A program made the position numbers and the translations under genes. Source: Chitinophaga caeni (lineage in GTDB: Bacteria; Bacteroidota; Bacteroidia; Chitinophagales; Chitinophagaceae). From it: a DNA stretch of 64,000 nucleotides. The stretch covers positions 3,357,001 through 3,421,000 of the forward strand of contig NZ_CP023777.1 in NCBI RefSeq assembly GCF_002557795.1, written 5' to 3'. The notes under the pieces are model-generated. The model was not told where the DNA came from, did not search any database, and saw only the letters and a program-made list of their open reading frames with translations. Shown here one piece after another: positions 1 to 8,502 of this stretch (positions within the stretch are counted from its first letter, which is position 1; each line of letters starts with the position of its first letter).

Positions 1-60
1 GTGCAGACTCTATTAGAGAAGATTATTTAAAGAAAATAAAATAATTGTTTAGTGGTAAAA

Positions 61-99
61 AATGATAAAGCCCGGTTTAACGACCGGGTTTTATCATTT
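61..99. terminator. Strong hairpin terminator
   Basis: Long near-perfect inverted repeat: AATGATAAAGCCCGG pairs with CCGGGTTTTATCATT around a short AT-rich loop. It lies just past the stop of the minus-strand XRE-tail ORF and would end that transcript; it can also act on the + strand. Confidence 0.75.
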
Positions 100-390
100 A
101 TGAGAGAACGCCTTTTTAGTTCTGGCATTTTGTAACAGGCTATCAATAGTATGAAATTTTATCTGATACTTTTTAGGGATTGTAATGAACTGTATAAGCC
201 GCTGCACTTGTAGCGGCTTTCTGCATTTACAGGGGCAGTATTTTTGCAGATAAATTTTACTTGCTTTGATAAAGTGGTCAACGGTAGTGAGCAGGCATTC
301 CTTTTCCTTTTCGGGGAGCGTTACAATATCCTGAAACCGTTTGAGCATAGCGGAATCTTTAAAAAGGTCAGCCTGTTCGTTTTCTCTCAA
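94..390 (-). pseudogene. XRE-type regulator, C-terminal remnant with duplicated tail
   Basis: A 98-codon open frame with no DNA-binding domain. Residues 12-46 (KDSAMLKRFQDIVTLPEKEK onward, ending FIKASKI) resemble the C-terminal tail of Bacteroidota XRE/HTH regulators. Residues 63-96 (QRLIQFITIPKKYQ onward, ending TKKAFS) look like a second, homologous tail of the same type, so two related tails are joined in tandem around a hairpin-forming insert. Only a TTG start is available and the HTH half is missing. A matching HTH-side piece on the same strand lies at 8.5 kb, on the other side of the RHS array. I read this as the 3' part of a regulator gene disrupted and rearranged with the RHS cassettes. 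The family call rests on remembered tail sequence, not on a search. Confidence 0.55.
195..236. repeat. RHS-array boundary repeat, copy 1
   Basis: Perfect hairpin AAGCCGCT / AGCGGCTT with an 8-base loop, followed by CTTTCTGCATTTACAGGG. A degenerate copy of hairpin plus tail occurs at 5573-5609, directly before an orphan toxin tip. It lies inside the XRE-tail remnant. Confidence 0.5.
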
Positions 391-409
391 TGGGTAGCTA
401 CAGGGGGGC

Positions 410-1759
410 GATTATGCCTACACCTTCCAGGGATGGCTGAAAGGTGTAAACGGGCATTACCTGAAGGCGTCCTCTGAGGTTGGAGACAATGGCCAAACCT
501 GTAGCCCGATGGCCACGGTGGCCCACGTTGGTCGGATCAGCACCTCTACGGCAGCCGCCGCCTCGGCTTGTGGAACCCCGGCTTGGACCTAAGTACGACT
601 TTCGATATCGACACGAGCTGGCTCTCCGAAGGCCGCCGCACCTACGAGCTGACGAACCACCTGGGCAACGTGCTGGCCACGATCAGCGATAAACGCATCC
701 CGGTTTATGAAAATGATGGTACGACGGTTGCGTATTATGATGTAGATTTGTTGAGCGCGGTGGATTATTACCCTTTCGGTATGCAGATGCCGGGTAGGGT
801 GTTTAACGGTGGTGGGTATCGGTATGGGTTTAATGGGAAAGAGAATGATAACGAGGTGAAGGGAGAAGGGAGCCAGCAGGATTACGGGATGCGGGTGTAT
901 GATCCGAGGTTGGGGCGGTTTTTATCCGTGGATCCGATAACTAAGCAATATCCTGAATTAACACCCTGTCAGTTCGCTACTAATATGCCTATTTGGGCTG
1001 TTGATTTAGACGGGTTGGAGGCGTTTAAAGTTACTCAGAGATCATTTGCTCCCTGGAGACGATTTGGAGATGCATTTGGTACATTTAAGAAAAGCTTTAA
1101 AGGTGATGATCGTGGTTTTTCCTTGTTTGAGTCAGGTTCTCGATGGGATGTGATGAAAGCTACGGCACGTTTGCACTCCATGGCAAAGTTTACTTTAGGA
1201 ACAGATGGCGTTAGTGAAGAAGGTCACTTTGCTAGTATAACCACTGGCTATAAAAATTTTGTTGGAAGGCAAGAGAAACAGTGCATTTGCGAAACCAAGT
1301 GGTAAAGAAAGTTTTAAGAATAATAATTTAATACAACAGGTCGAAGGGTCAGATCCTTTAGTAAGCGTAGCGCCAGATATAGATTGGAAAATAGAGCTTA
1401 AGTTTACGGTAGTAACACCCACATTATTGGAAGTGGCTGGAAATGTAAAAGGTAAGGCTTTTCCTGCTTATGAAAGCTTTATACAAGATGAAGCAGGAAT
1501 GAAAGTTTTTTTACATACTTATTCAGCGCCGGATAGGTTGCAGTTAGGTAAGGAGCTCTTAAACCCTTCATATGATTATAGGCGTTCGCTATCTTTCAGA
1601 TTTGAACTAGATGCAAAAGGTAATTTTACTGGAAAGATGTGGCTTGGGGGCGAAAAAGGAGCGTGGAATGAGACAACGATAAGTGCTTGGAATAAATTGA
1701 ATTTTGATAAAAAGCCTGCTCCCGATCTAGAGCGAGGAGAGGGGGAAGGGGAAAACTAA
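410..1759 (+). pseudogene. RHS cassette 1: truncated core plus DUF3238-like toxin tip (frameshifted)
   Basis: The piece starts inside the RHS core with no start codon. Around 520 the sequence jumps from the part matching 2550 to the part matching 3311 in cassette 2, a deletion of about 0.75 kb that also breaks the frame. From about 530 the frame is open (GPRW then QHLYG) through the core hallmark [13 protein letters not shown] near 897-935. The tip has RSFAPWRRFG and FKGDDRGFS, which resemble DUF3238 proteins. A +1 shift near 1250-1270 moves the rest of the tip (APDIDWK, FPAYESF, ending at 1759) to another frame. Core DNA is GC-rich and nearly identical to cassette 2; the tip is AT-rich. As it stands it cannot make a full RHS protein. 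DUF3238 membership is a tentative call. Confidence 0.7.
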
Positions 1760-1771
1760 AATAAGCAATAC

Positions 1772-2059
1772 ATGTATTTTTTACCAATTTTAGTCTGGAT
1801 ACCTATTGTTATAATACTGGTTAATAAATTATCCTTTAGTAAAGGATACAGTAAAGTTTTGATATTTTTTTTAAGCTATCTTTTAACATTTTTGCTTACT
1901 TACGGAATATATGTGTTTACTGAACTAGGCACTTATGTAACGCATTTGAGTGCGGTTGGGAATGTATTTTGGTTGTTGTATTTGTTTTTAATTGCTCCAA
2001 TAATTTGGACAGTGTTGCTTACTCGACTTAGTAATGAGGTTGGAAGCGTAAAAAGTTGA
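1772..2059 (+). CDS. Small membrane protein, probable immunity protein for RHS tip 1
   Basis: 95 residues, starting 12 bases after the tip-1 stop. Three hydrophobic stretches are visible (about residues 2-18, 27-51 and 62-83), so it should be an integral inner-membrane protein. I do not recognise a family. Position directly behind an RHS toxin tip, small size and AT-rich composition match immunity genes of polymorphic toxin systems. A membrane immunity protein would fit a toxin acting at or across the inner membrane, but that is inference. The gene is intact although its toxin is frameshifted. It is followed by a hairpin terminator at 2156. Confidence 0.6.
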   Translation: MYFLPILVWIPIVIILVNKLSFSKGYSKVLIFFLSYLLTFLLTYGIYVFTELGTYVTHLSAVGNVFWLLYLFLIAPIIWTVLLTRLSNEVGSVKS

Positions 2060-2155
2060 GGGTACATTACCTTTATGAAAAAGCTCGTAACTATTATGTT
2101 TAAACCTTTTTGGACTAAAACAAGTTGATTTTTTAATAAAATTTAATCTTTTACA

Positions 2156-2186
2156 AAACCCGGTACAAAGGCCGGGTTTGCTATTT
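2156..2186 (+). terminator. Rho-independent terminator after cassette 1
   Basis: AAACCCGG and CCGGGTTT pair around an 8-base loop (2156-2179), followed by an AT-rich stretch. It closes the tip-1/immunity transcript before the cassette 2 core begins near 2250. Confidence 0.65.
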
Positions 2187-2302
2187 TAGTATTTATTTGA
2201 GTTTGCTAAACAATTCTTAGGGTTTGAATAGTCCTCTTAAGCTACAGTTCCGCCAAGGATCATTTCCTGTACAATTACGAGTACGACGCGGAAAACCGCC
2301 TG

Positions 2303-4558
2303 GTGAAAGCGACCAGCGGCGTCCACGCTAACTTCGACGGTTACAAGATCAACAGCCCTAAAACGGATGCCGAGTACCGCTATTACTTGCACGGGCCGCT
2401 GGCACGCCTGGAGTTGGGGGATAACAAGGTGCAGGGTGTCGATTATGCCTACACCTTGCAGGGATGGCTGAAAGGTGTGAACGGCCATTACCTGGACGCA
2501 TCTTCCGAGATGGGGGGCGACGGGCAGCCCGGTAGCCCGATGGCCACGGTGGCCCGCGATGCGTACGCCTACGCGCTGGATTATTACGCTGGGGATTACC
2601 TGCCGATCGGGGGTAATAACGCGGGGGCCTTCCCCTTGCATTTCCAGGTCAACGGCGCCGATACGATCGGCCGTGACCTGTTCAACGGGAACATCTCGCG
2701 GATGAACGTTGCGATCAAGGGAATCGGCAACGGCGCCACGGTGGGCAACCTGTACGGTTACGACCAGCTCAACCGCCTGGTATCGATGCGGCAACGGTCA
2801 CTGTCGCCGGGAGCCACGACCTGGCACGCGCTCTCGCCCGGGCAATCCTACGCCGAGGATATCGCCTACGATGCGAACGGCAACATCCTTACTTACCGCC
2901 GCTTCCGCGGCAACGGCACGGAGATGGACCGCCTCTCTTACCGCTACAACCGCGGCATGGACGGCCGCCTCCTGGACAACCGCCTGAACTACGTCGAGGA
3001 CGCGGTGAACGATGCCGCCTACGGCGGCGATATCGAGACGCAGGTGCCGGAGAACTATGCCTACGACCGCGTGGGCAACCTCGTCAAGGATTTTTCCGGC
3101 GGCATCGACAAGATCAGCTGGACGGTGTACGGCAAGATCGGGAAGATCACGAAATCGGGTGGCGGCATCCTCGATTACGGCTACGATGCCGGTGGCCAGC
3201 GGGTATCGAAAGCCTTCACGCCGCCGGGCGAGGCCACGAAGACGACCTGGTACCTCCGGGAGCCATCGGGCAATGTGCTGGCCGTGTACGAGCAGGAGAG
3301 CGGCAGCAGCGGGCCGCGCTGGGCGGAGCAGCACCTCTACGGCAGCAGCCGCCTCGGCCTGTGGAACCCCCGCTTGGACCTAAGTACGACCTTCGATATC
3401 GACACGAGCTGGCTCTCCGAAGGCCGCCGCACCTACGAGCTGACGAACCACCTGGGCAACGTGCTGGCCACGATCAGCGATAAGCGCATCCCGGTTTATG
3501 AAAATGATGGTATGACGGTTGCGTATTATGATGTAGATTTGTTGAGCGCGGTGGATTATTATCCTTTCGGTATGCAGATGCCGGGAAGGGTGTTTAACGG
3601 TGGTGGGTATCGTTATGGGTTTAATGGGAAAGAGAATGATAATGAGGTGAAGGGAGTGGGAAACCAATACGATTATGGGTTCAGGATATATGATCCCAGA
3701 ATTGGAAAATTTTTATCTGTTGACCCATTAGCAAGTTCCTTTCCTCATATGTCACCATATGCTGCGTTCAATAATAATCCGTTACGATTTACCGACCCGA
3801 CAGGAATGGCCCCAGAAGATTGGATTGAGAAAGACGGTAAAATGATGTATGATAACAGGGTAGCCAATCAGGCAGATGCAACAGCTCTATATGGAGAAGG
3901 AGCGACTTATAGACCAAACGGATATACGTACACTGCGTCAAATGGTGCAAATATTGAATTGGGTGATTATGGCTTTTTTAAGAGTAATGGACAAATATTC
4001 TCGTCACCTGATTTAGCTCAAAATTCATTAGCATATACAAACCCAACCCAAGCAATGGCAAATGCTCAAAGCCAAATTGCAGGTGTTAGAGGAAATTATA
4101 CAGCTTCTGCAGGAGTTATAGGATTTATATCAACAGATGCAGCAATACCAGAACCAACGGATGCAGCCTGGCCGAAATGGGCAGCTTATGCGGTTGCAGG
4201 CGGTATAGCCGCTTATTATGTTGCTAAGATGGAGGGCGAAATAGAAGGCATAATGAGACGTGCAGGAGGGCCACAAGGTGTGCAATATTCTTTAAGGGCA
4301 ACAGCAACAGGCCCTTATACTTGTTATACTTGTGGAAGTGGAACAATGAATTTAGGTGTAGGTGATGTATGGAAATATGGGGAAACAATTAATCCTGCAA
4401 CAAGGTATTCCGAATCTTTTAAAAATGGTATGGGCGTTCAACAGTTTGATGAGTTTTTTGGCAATCAGGTTCAAATAAAAGTAATGGAGAAAACCAAGAT
4501 TTACGGTTACTTCTTGCAAAATGGACATTTGCCACCAGGAAATAAAATATTTAGATAA
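2303..4558 (+). CDS. RHS cassette 2: 5'-truncated RHS protein with GIY-YIG/URI-like nuclease tip
   Basis: The longest RHS piece. The frame is open from 2228 and RHS homology begins near 2252 (FLYNYEYDAENRLVK), so the true N-terminus is missing; the GTG at 2303 is only the first possible start. YD-repeat segments (YDANGNILTY, YDRVGNLVKD, YGYDAGGQRV) run to the core hallmark YDPRIGKFLSVDPL and DPTG near 3690-3810. The tip begins after that; base composition turns AT-rich already at about 3490. It has a hydrophobic AAYAVAGGIAAYYVA segment, a CYTCG pair and a final domain with VWKYGE, NPATRYS, MEKTKIY and NGHLPPGNK. That spacing suggests a GIY-YIG or URI-like nuclease with R and E catalytic candidates. 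The protein lacks any secretion or N-terminal region, consistent with an orphan tip cassette. Confidence 0.75.
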   Translation: MKATSGVHANFDGYKINSPKTDAEYRYYLHGPLARLELGDNKVQGVDYAYTLQGWLKGVNGHYLDASSEMGGDGQPGSPMATVARDAYAYALDYYAGDYLPIGGNNAGAFPLHFQVNGADTIGRDLFNGNISRMNVAIKGIGNGATVGNLYGYDQLNRLVSMRQRSLSPGATTWHALSPGQSYAEDIAYDANGNILTYRRFRGNGTEMDRLSYRYNRGMDGRLLDNRLNYVEDAVNDAAYGGDIETQVPENYAYDRVGNLVKDFSGGIDKISWTVYGKIGKITKSGGGILDYGYDAGGQRVSKAFTPPGEATKTTWYLREPSGNVLAVYEQESGSSGPRWAEQHLYGSSRLGLWNPRLDLSTTFDIDTSWLSEGRRTYELTNHLGNVLATISDKRIPVYENDGMTVAYYDVDLLSAVDYYPFGMQMPGRVFNGGGYRYGFNGKENDNEVKGVGNQYDYGFRIYDPRIGKFLSVDPLASSFPHMSPYAAFNNNPLRFTDPTGMAPEDWIEKDGKMMYDNRVANQADATALYGEGATYRPNGYTYTASNGANIELGDYGFFKSNGQIFSSPDLAQNSLAYTNPTQAMANAQSQIAGVRGNYTASAGVIGFISTDAAIPEPTDAAWPKWAAYAVAGGIAAYYVAKMEGEIEGIMRRAGGPQGVQYSLRATATGPYTCYTCGSGTMNLGVGDVWKYGETINPATRYSESFKNGMGVQQFDEFFGNQVQIKVMEKTKIYGYFLQNGHLPPGNKIFR

Positions 4559-4559
4559 G

Positions 4560-5042
4560 ATGGAGTTTTCTTTAGCACTTACGATAGATTCTCACTCAAT
4601 GGGAGAAAGTGAAGCCCAAAAGAAGTCGCTTCTCATAAATGATTTTTTTGGACAGATAAATAGCTATATCAAAGACCGTAAATACGGCAATGATATTTAT
4701 CAATACTTAGTCAGTTTGTACATAGTCAATCCCCCAAAAGGGTATGAGCATTTACATAAAGATTTTAAACCAAAATATACTGAATATAAAGCTTTGATTA
4801 ATAAATTTTCAGGAGATAAAATGGAAATAGAAAAGCAATTTCATTACAGTATAAAAGTTACAGGTGAGCGATTTAAAGAGTTTGTTTCAGCTTCTGAAAC
4901 AGAAAGCAGAAAGATATTAGCCCAAGAAATTCTAAACTCTTTATCCAATTTAGATGCCTTGCCCAAGAAAGTAAAAGATTTTGAAAAGGAGCGGTTTAAA
5001 TCGGATATGGCAGCGTTTTTTAAGTCGGAAAAATTAATTTAA
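4560..5042 (+). CDS. Probable immunity protein for RHS tip 2
   Basis: 160 residues from the ATG at 4560, one base after the RHS stop. An upstream ATG at 4521 would overlap the RHS gene and add 13 residues (MDICHQ); the start directly behind the toxin stop is more typical for an immunity gene. The protein is soluble, charged and helix-rich with no signal peptide, and I recognise no family. Tight coupling to the nuclease tip implies co-translation, as needed for self-protection. It would have to act in the cytoplasm, where a nuclease toxin works. Function is inferred only from position. Confidence 0.6.
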   Translation: MEFSLALTIDSHSMGESEAQKKSLLINDFFGQINSYIKDRKYGNDIYQYLVSLYIVNPPKGYEHLHKDFKPKYTEYKALINKFSGDKMEIEKQFHYSIKVTGERFKEFVSASETESRKILAQEILNSLSNLDALPKKVKDFEKERFKSDMAAFFKSEKLI

Positions 5043-5071
5043 CAGAAAGTCAACCATTAACAAAAAAGATA

Positions 5072-5554
5072 ATGAATAGACAAATAGGTCTCATGTTTGG
5101 AATACTTTTGCTGTTTGCTCATAGTAGCACTTGGGCTTGTAGTTGTGTAGGTGAAATGAGTGTAAAAAAGGCTCTCAAAAAAAACGACATAGTATTTATT
5201 GGTAAAGTGATATCTATGGAAAAAATCACTATAACACAAAATCTTTCAGGTACAGAAACAAATATTAATCATTACTTCTACAGGTTCACATTCACGATAG
5301 AAAAACGGTACAAAGGAAAAGTTAAAACGAGTGCTATAGAAATTACTACGGGAGTTGGTAGCGGTGATTGTGGATATAAATTTGAAATCGGGAAGAGTTA
5401 TGTTGTATATGCAAACAAAAGAAAAAGATATTTTAATGAAGGGCCTAAAGTAAAAACCTTTTTATACACAGATGTTTGTGAAAGAACAACAGTAAAAGTG
5501 GCAGAAGAGAAGAATGAAATAGAGAAATACCGAAAGTTTTTGTTTGTGAAATAG
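5072..5554 (+). CDS. Secreted NTR/TIMP-like cysteine protein
   Basis: 160 residues with a clear signal peptide (residues 1-22, ending STWA) and a mature N-terminus CSC. The following SVKKALKKNDIVFIGKV, an internal SGDCGY, and a late TDVCER give the cysteine and strand layout of bacterial NTR-domain (TIMP/netrin-like) proteins, whose first cysteine often lies at the cleavage site. The cysteine right after the signal could instead be lipidated, although the -3 to -1 residues are not a good lipobox. It is 29 bases behind the immunity gene of cassette 2, so it belongs to that cassette or is a passenger from an older one. Its role is unknown; binding of a partner protein is the usual role of the fold. 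Confidence 0.6.
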   Translation: MNRQIGLMFGILLLFAHSSTWACSCVGEMSVKKALKKNDIVFIGKVISMEKITITQNLSGTETNINHYFYRFTFTIEKRYKGKVKTSAIEITTGVGSGDCGYKFEIGKSYVVYANKRKRYFNEGPKVKTFLYTDVCERTTVKVAEEKNEIEKYRKFLFVK

Positions 5555-5572
5555 TGTCTAAAATGTTAGTGA

Positions 5573-5609
5573 AGCCGTTGCAACTGTAGGCTTTCTGCAT
5601 TTACAGGGT
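5573..5609. repeat. RHS-array boundary repeat, copy 2 (XRE-tail scrap)
   Basis: Matches 195-236: AAGCC, degenerate loop, GGCTT, then CTTTCTGCATTTACAGGG exactly. Read on the minus strand it encodes the same CPCKCRKP-type residues as the XRE-tail remnant. The next base starts the open frame of an orphan toxin tip, so the repeat marks a cassette junction. Confidence 0.5.
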
Positions 5610-6000
5610 AGCAATACCAGATTTTTATTTAAAGGAAGTTGACGCTAGGATTAATAATGGTACTGCAATTCCTCAAGACTATCAATATCAGGATGAAATC
5701 AAAAAGAGGAAGAAAGGTAATTTAAGTGGTAAGGAGGAGAATGAAATAGTCCAATTTATACAAGGGATTGGTTCAAATGCTAAAAAAATAGTTATAAAAC
5801 TACCTAAAGGGTTTAAAAAAACTAATCTGGTTTCTCATGAACAGAAAGTATATTCGGATGGCAAACGGTGGATTACTCCTGATAAAGATGGGCATAATGG
5901 AGGGGTTTGGAAAGTATATGATAATCCAAATGATGTTGGTAAAAATAAAAAACATAGAGATGAGACTTATGATTCTGATTTAAATAAAATTGGTAATTAA
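5608..6000 (+). pseudogene. RHS cassette 3: orphan toxin tip without core (Ntox21-like)
   Basis: An open frame of 131 codons with no start codon and no RHS core. It begins with a linker (PDFYLKEVDARINNGTA, then QDYQYQDEIKKRK) that cassette 4 shares ([17 protein letters not shown]). The C-terminus has FSDG/YSDGKRWITPD, DGHNGGVWK and TYDSDLNKIGN, a pattern I associate with the Ntox21 toxin family of CDI and RHS tips. The core upstream was lost at the boundary repeat, so this copy cannot be expressed as a secreted toxin. The immunity-type gene starts 4 bases later and is intact. The family assignment needs a profile search. Confidence 0.65.
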
Positions 6001-6004
6001 AATT

Positions 6005-6505
6005 ATGCCTGAAAAATTATTTATTACTGAAAAAAGAATAACAAAATATAATCCAATCTATAGAGATACTTCCGGGAGATTTCTCAAGGATGAATGGACA
6101 TCTTATACTGATGTTGGGGAAAATATAGGGGGTAATGTACTAAGTATAGAAGAATATTTGAAAGTTGAAGGAGCATATATAAATGCTGTTGATTTGTTTT
6201 TTAAGGAATTAGGAATTACCCAATTTCTGGTGTTAAAATTGGAAAAATATGGAATTGAAAATTTAGCAAGCGAAGATATTAAAAATTATGAAGAAGCTAT
6301 TAATGAACAAGTTTACTCTTTAGACAAGTTGTCCATGATTGTGAGAATGAACCTAAGGGCGTATATATGGTGCGAATTAGTGTCATTAGATAAGAAGAGT
6401 AGAGTGGAATTTGGTTACGACTATTACATGTATTTTATATCTAATAAGAAGATTGAAAGTTCACTGTGGCCAAAGATCGAGAAATTGGGTTTGTTTGTTG
6501 ATTAA
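6005..6505 (+). CDS. Probable immunity protein for RHS tip 3
   Basis: 166 residues from the ATG at 6005 (MPEKLFITEK), 4 bases after the tip-3 stop; an in-frame TTG at 5990 is less likely. Acidic, soluble, no signal peptide, no recognised domain. The position behind an Ntox21-like tip is the only functional clue. It stays open although its toxin has lost its core, as expected if immunity is kept after the toxin dies. Confidence 0.6.
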   Translation: MPEKLFITEKRITKYNPIYRDTSGRFLKDEWTSYTDVGENIGGNVLSIEEYLKVEGAYINAVDLFFKELGITQFLVLKLEKYGIENLASEDIKNYEEAINEQVYSLDKLSMIVRMNLRAYIWCELVSLDKKSRVEFGYDYYMYFISNKKIESSLWPKIEKLGLFVD

Positions 6506-6603
6506 TTTGTGGAGATTTTTGAAGAAAATATAGTTCCCCCAAGGTTACATTTTCAGTCAGTATAATGTTTTGCTTTTAAAGCCAGCTTTGGTTTGTGTTA
6601 TAG

Positions 6604-7501
6604 TGCGCGGTGGATTATTACCCTTTCGGTATACAGATGCCGGGGGGGTGTTTAACGGTGGAGGGTATCGGTAAGGGTTTAATGGGCAGGAGAATGATAA
6701 CGAGGTGAAGGGAGAAGGAAACCAGCAGGATTACGGGATGCGGGTGTATGATCCGAGGTTAGGGCGGTTTTTGAGCGTGGATCCGTTGACGAGGGAATAT
6801 CCGTGGAATAGTAGTTATTCTTTTGCTGAAAATGAACCTATTAGGAATATAGATCTGGAAGGGGCTGAAAAATTATCGGCAACGAATAAACCATATATCC
6901 TCAAATTAATCCCTACCTTGAATACAAAGGAAGCTAAGGAGCTTCTAGAAGAGGTTGAAAGGTTAGGGAGAAGTACTTTGAGAAGAGAGGCAACAAAGGC
7001 ATTAATTAAAACAGTTGCGGTACGCGCAGTTACCCAATCTCCTTTTCTATTGTTTACCTGCCTGGTATTTGCCCCTGCCAATTATGATGATGCTGGTTCA
7101 TCTTCAAAGAAGCATCCTATAATTGCATCTGATGATCCTTTAATATTAGTTACCGATGATCCATCAAAGTTGCCAAATTTTTATTATAAAGAAGTAGAAG
7201 CAAGGATTAAGGATGGAACAGCAGTAGTACAAGATTATTTGTATCAAGATGAAATATTAAGAAGAAAGAGAGATAATGATAACGGTGCAGTTGGAGATAA
7301 TAAAAAATCACATTTTTAAAATTGACAGATAGGCAGATAATGTTGTTAGTTGATAAATATGGAGAAGGAGAGGAAAAGTTTATTGAAAAGTTGAAAACGA
7401 TGTCCGGTAATAATGCCGGAAAAGTTGATTTATTTATTGAAGAACAAACTGGTGATATTTTTATAAAACCCATAAATAACCCTAATGCACCAGGGGGATA
7501 A
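6604..7501 (+). pseudogene. RHS cassette 4: short degenerate core plus frameshifted toxin tip
   Basis: Only the last 190 bases of the core are present. Against cassette 1 it has a lost base in the run of G near 6640 and a TAT to TAA change at 6672-6674, so the core is broken twice. From 6705 the frame is open: [14 protein letters not shown], then a tip with a helical segment, a hydrophobic [12 protein letters not shown], and the linker [12 protein letters not shown] shared with cassette 3. The frame closes at 7319, but a shift near the A6 run at 7303-7308 restores a downstream reading (LTDRQIMLLVDKYGEGEEKF to NPNAPGG) ending at 7501. The final 60 residues are therefore the true toxin C-terminus in a broken gene, unless there is a sequence error. 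The tip's family is not recognised. Confidence 0.7.
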
Positions 7502-7532
7502 ACAGAATATAATATTAAAGACTTATAGTTTC

Positions 7533-7949
7533 ATGAGTAAAATATCATTGGCAATTAAGATTACATCAAGCAGTCTTGCAATGGAAGAGGTGTCTGCTCT
7601 ACTAAATATTCAGCCAACTTATAGCCATAGAAAGGGGGATTTATATACTTTAAATACCCAAAATGGTCATTTAAGAAAGATGTGGAATCATGATTTTTGG
7701 GAGTATAGAGAAGAATACATTGACCATGATATTTATCATACCAAGGATTTTATCAGCCGTATTATAAGAACAAGAGAGGATAGGTTTAAAGAACTTAAAA
7801 AGTATGCTAATATTGTTTTTTTTGTAACTGGATATTTTGTTAAATATGATAAAGCGAGATTTCAATTTTCTAGAGACGAATTTAATCTTTTGACTAATAC
7901 AGGTGCTGAAATTGATGTGGATCTTTATTTTAGATCGGATAGTATTTAA
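7533..7949 (+). CDS. DUF4279-like immunity protein for RHS tip 4
   Basis: 138 residues from the ATG at 7533 (MSKISLAIKI); an upstream ATG at 7485 would overlap the tip's end. The N-terminal pattern SLAMEEVSALLNIQPTYSHRKGD fits DUF4279 proteins, in which a segment picking out a short helix and a P-x-x-x-x-x-x-GD motif is typical. DUF4279 genes are often found beside toxin tips. Soluble, no signal. It is followed 11 bases later by another small gene of similar style, so the cassette carries two immunity candidates behind one broken toxin. Confidence 0.6.
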   Translation: MSKISLAIKITSSSLAMEEVSALLNIQPTYSHRKGDLYTLNTQNGHLRKMWNHDFWEYREEYIDHDIYHTKDFISRIIRTREDRFKELKKYANIVFFVTGYFVKYDKARFQFSRDEFNLLTNTGAEIDVDLYFRSDSI

Positions 7950-7960
7950 TTTAAGAAAAC

Positions 7961-8365
7961 ATGCAGAAAACTATTATTGCAATAAGGGTTGCTGAAGAAA
8001 ATAAAATTTTTTTAGGGTCTAAAGATCGTTTCAGAATAAATGTTGATTTGCTGCAAAAGACAGCCTCAAAAGAGTTTTTAAAAGAAACTCTTTATAAAGA
8101 GCAAAATGTGTTTTATGAATATTCGGAAGAATATTTACCATGTGAAGGAAATGTTGAATTTCTTATAGAACATTTTATCAATAGGGTATTCTTAATTTTT
8201 TATTCGGAATCTGAGCCCCTGGTTTTATTCAACAACTTGAACATACATGTTGAGGTTGAATATATAGATGATAATAATCCCGGTTTTCATTTAAATAAGT
8301 TGATAGTAAATAAGTTGGCAAAATTGAAAGCTAATTTTGATTGCAGTATTTCTAGAATTGCCTAG
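7961..8365 (+). CDS. Second small protein of cassette 4, probable immunity
   Basis: 134 residues, AT-rich, no signal peptide or membrane segment. Not recognised. It begins 11 bases after the DUF4279-like gene and seems co-transcribed. It may be a second immunity protein from a lost tip or an accessory subunit. The downstream 500 bases hold no gene, only an XRE scrap and a terminator. Confidence 0.55.
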   Translation: MQKTIIAIRVAEENKIFLGSKDRFRINVDLLQKTASKEFLKETLYKEQNVFYEYSEEYLPCEGNVEFLIEHFINRVFLIFYSESEPLVLFNNLNIHVEVEYIDDNNPGFHLNKLIVNKLAKLKANFDCSISRIA

Positions 8366-8502
8366 AGTGAAAGTATGGGTTGACATTCCATTTAGAAACG
8401 TGCTCATATTAGAAAATGGGTGGAGATTTATAGAAAAGTCGAATTAAGTGCCTCAGTACTTAAAGCATTAAGCAAATTTCTAAAATTATAAAATATTAAT
8501 AG

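Noticed and set aside
2237..3667. Long minus-strand ORFs opposite the RHS core (2237-2794, 2798-3334, 3380-3667)
   Set aside because: GC-rich core makes shadow frames; proteins have no motifs and lie wholly antisense to the RHS frame.
410..7501. CRISPR array
   Set aside because: No short regularly spaced direct repeats anywhere in the window; the long repeats are RHS cores and MITEs.
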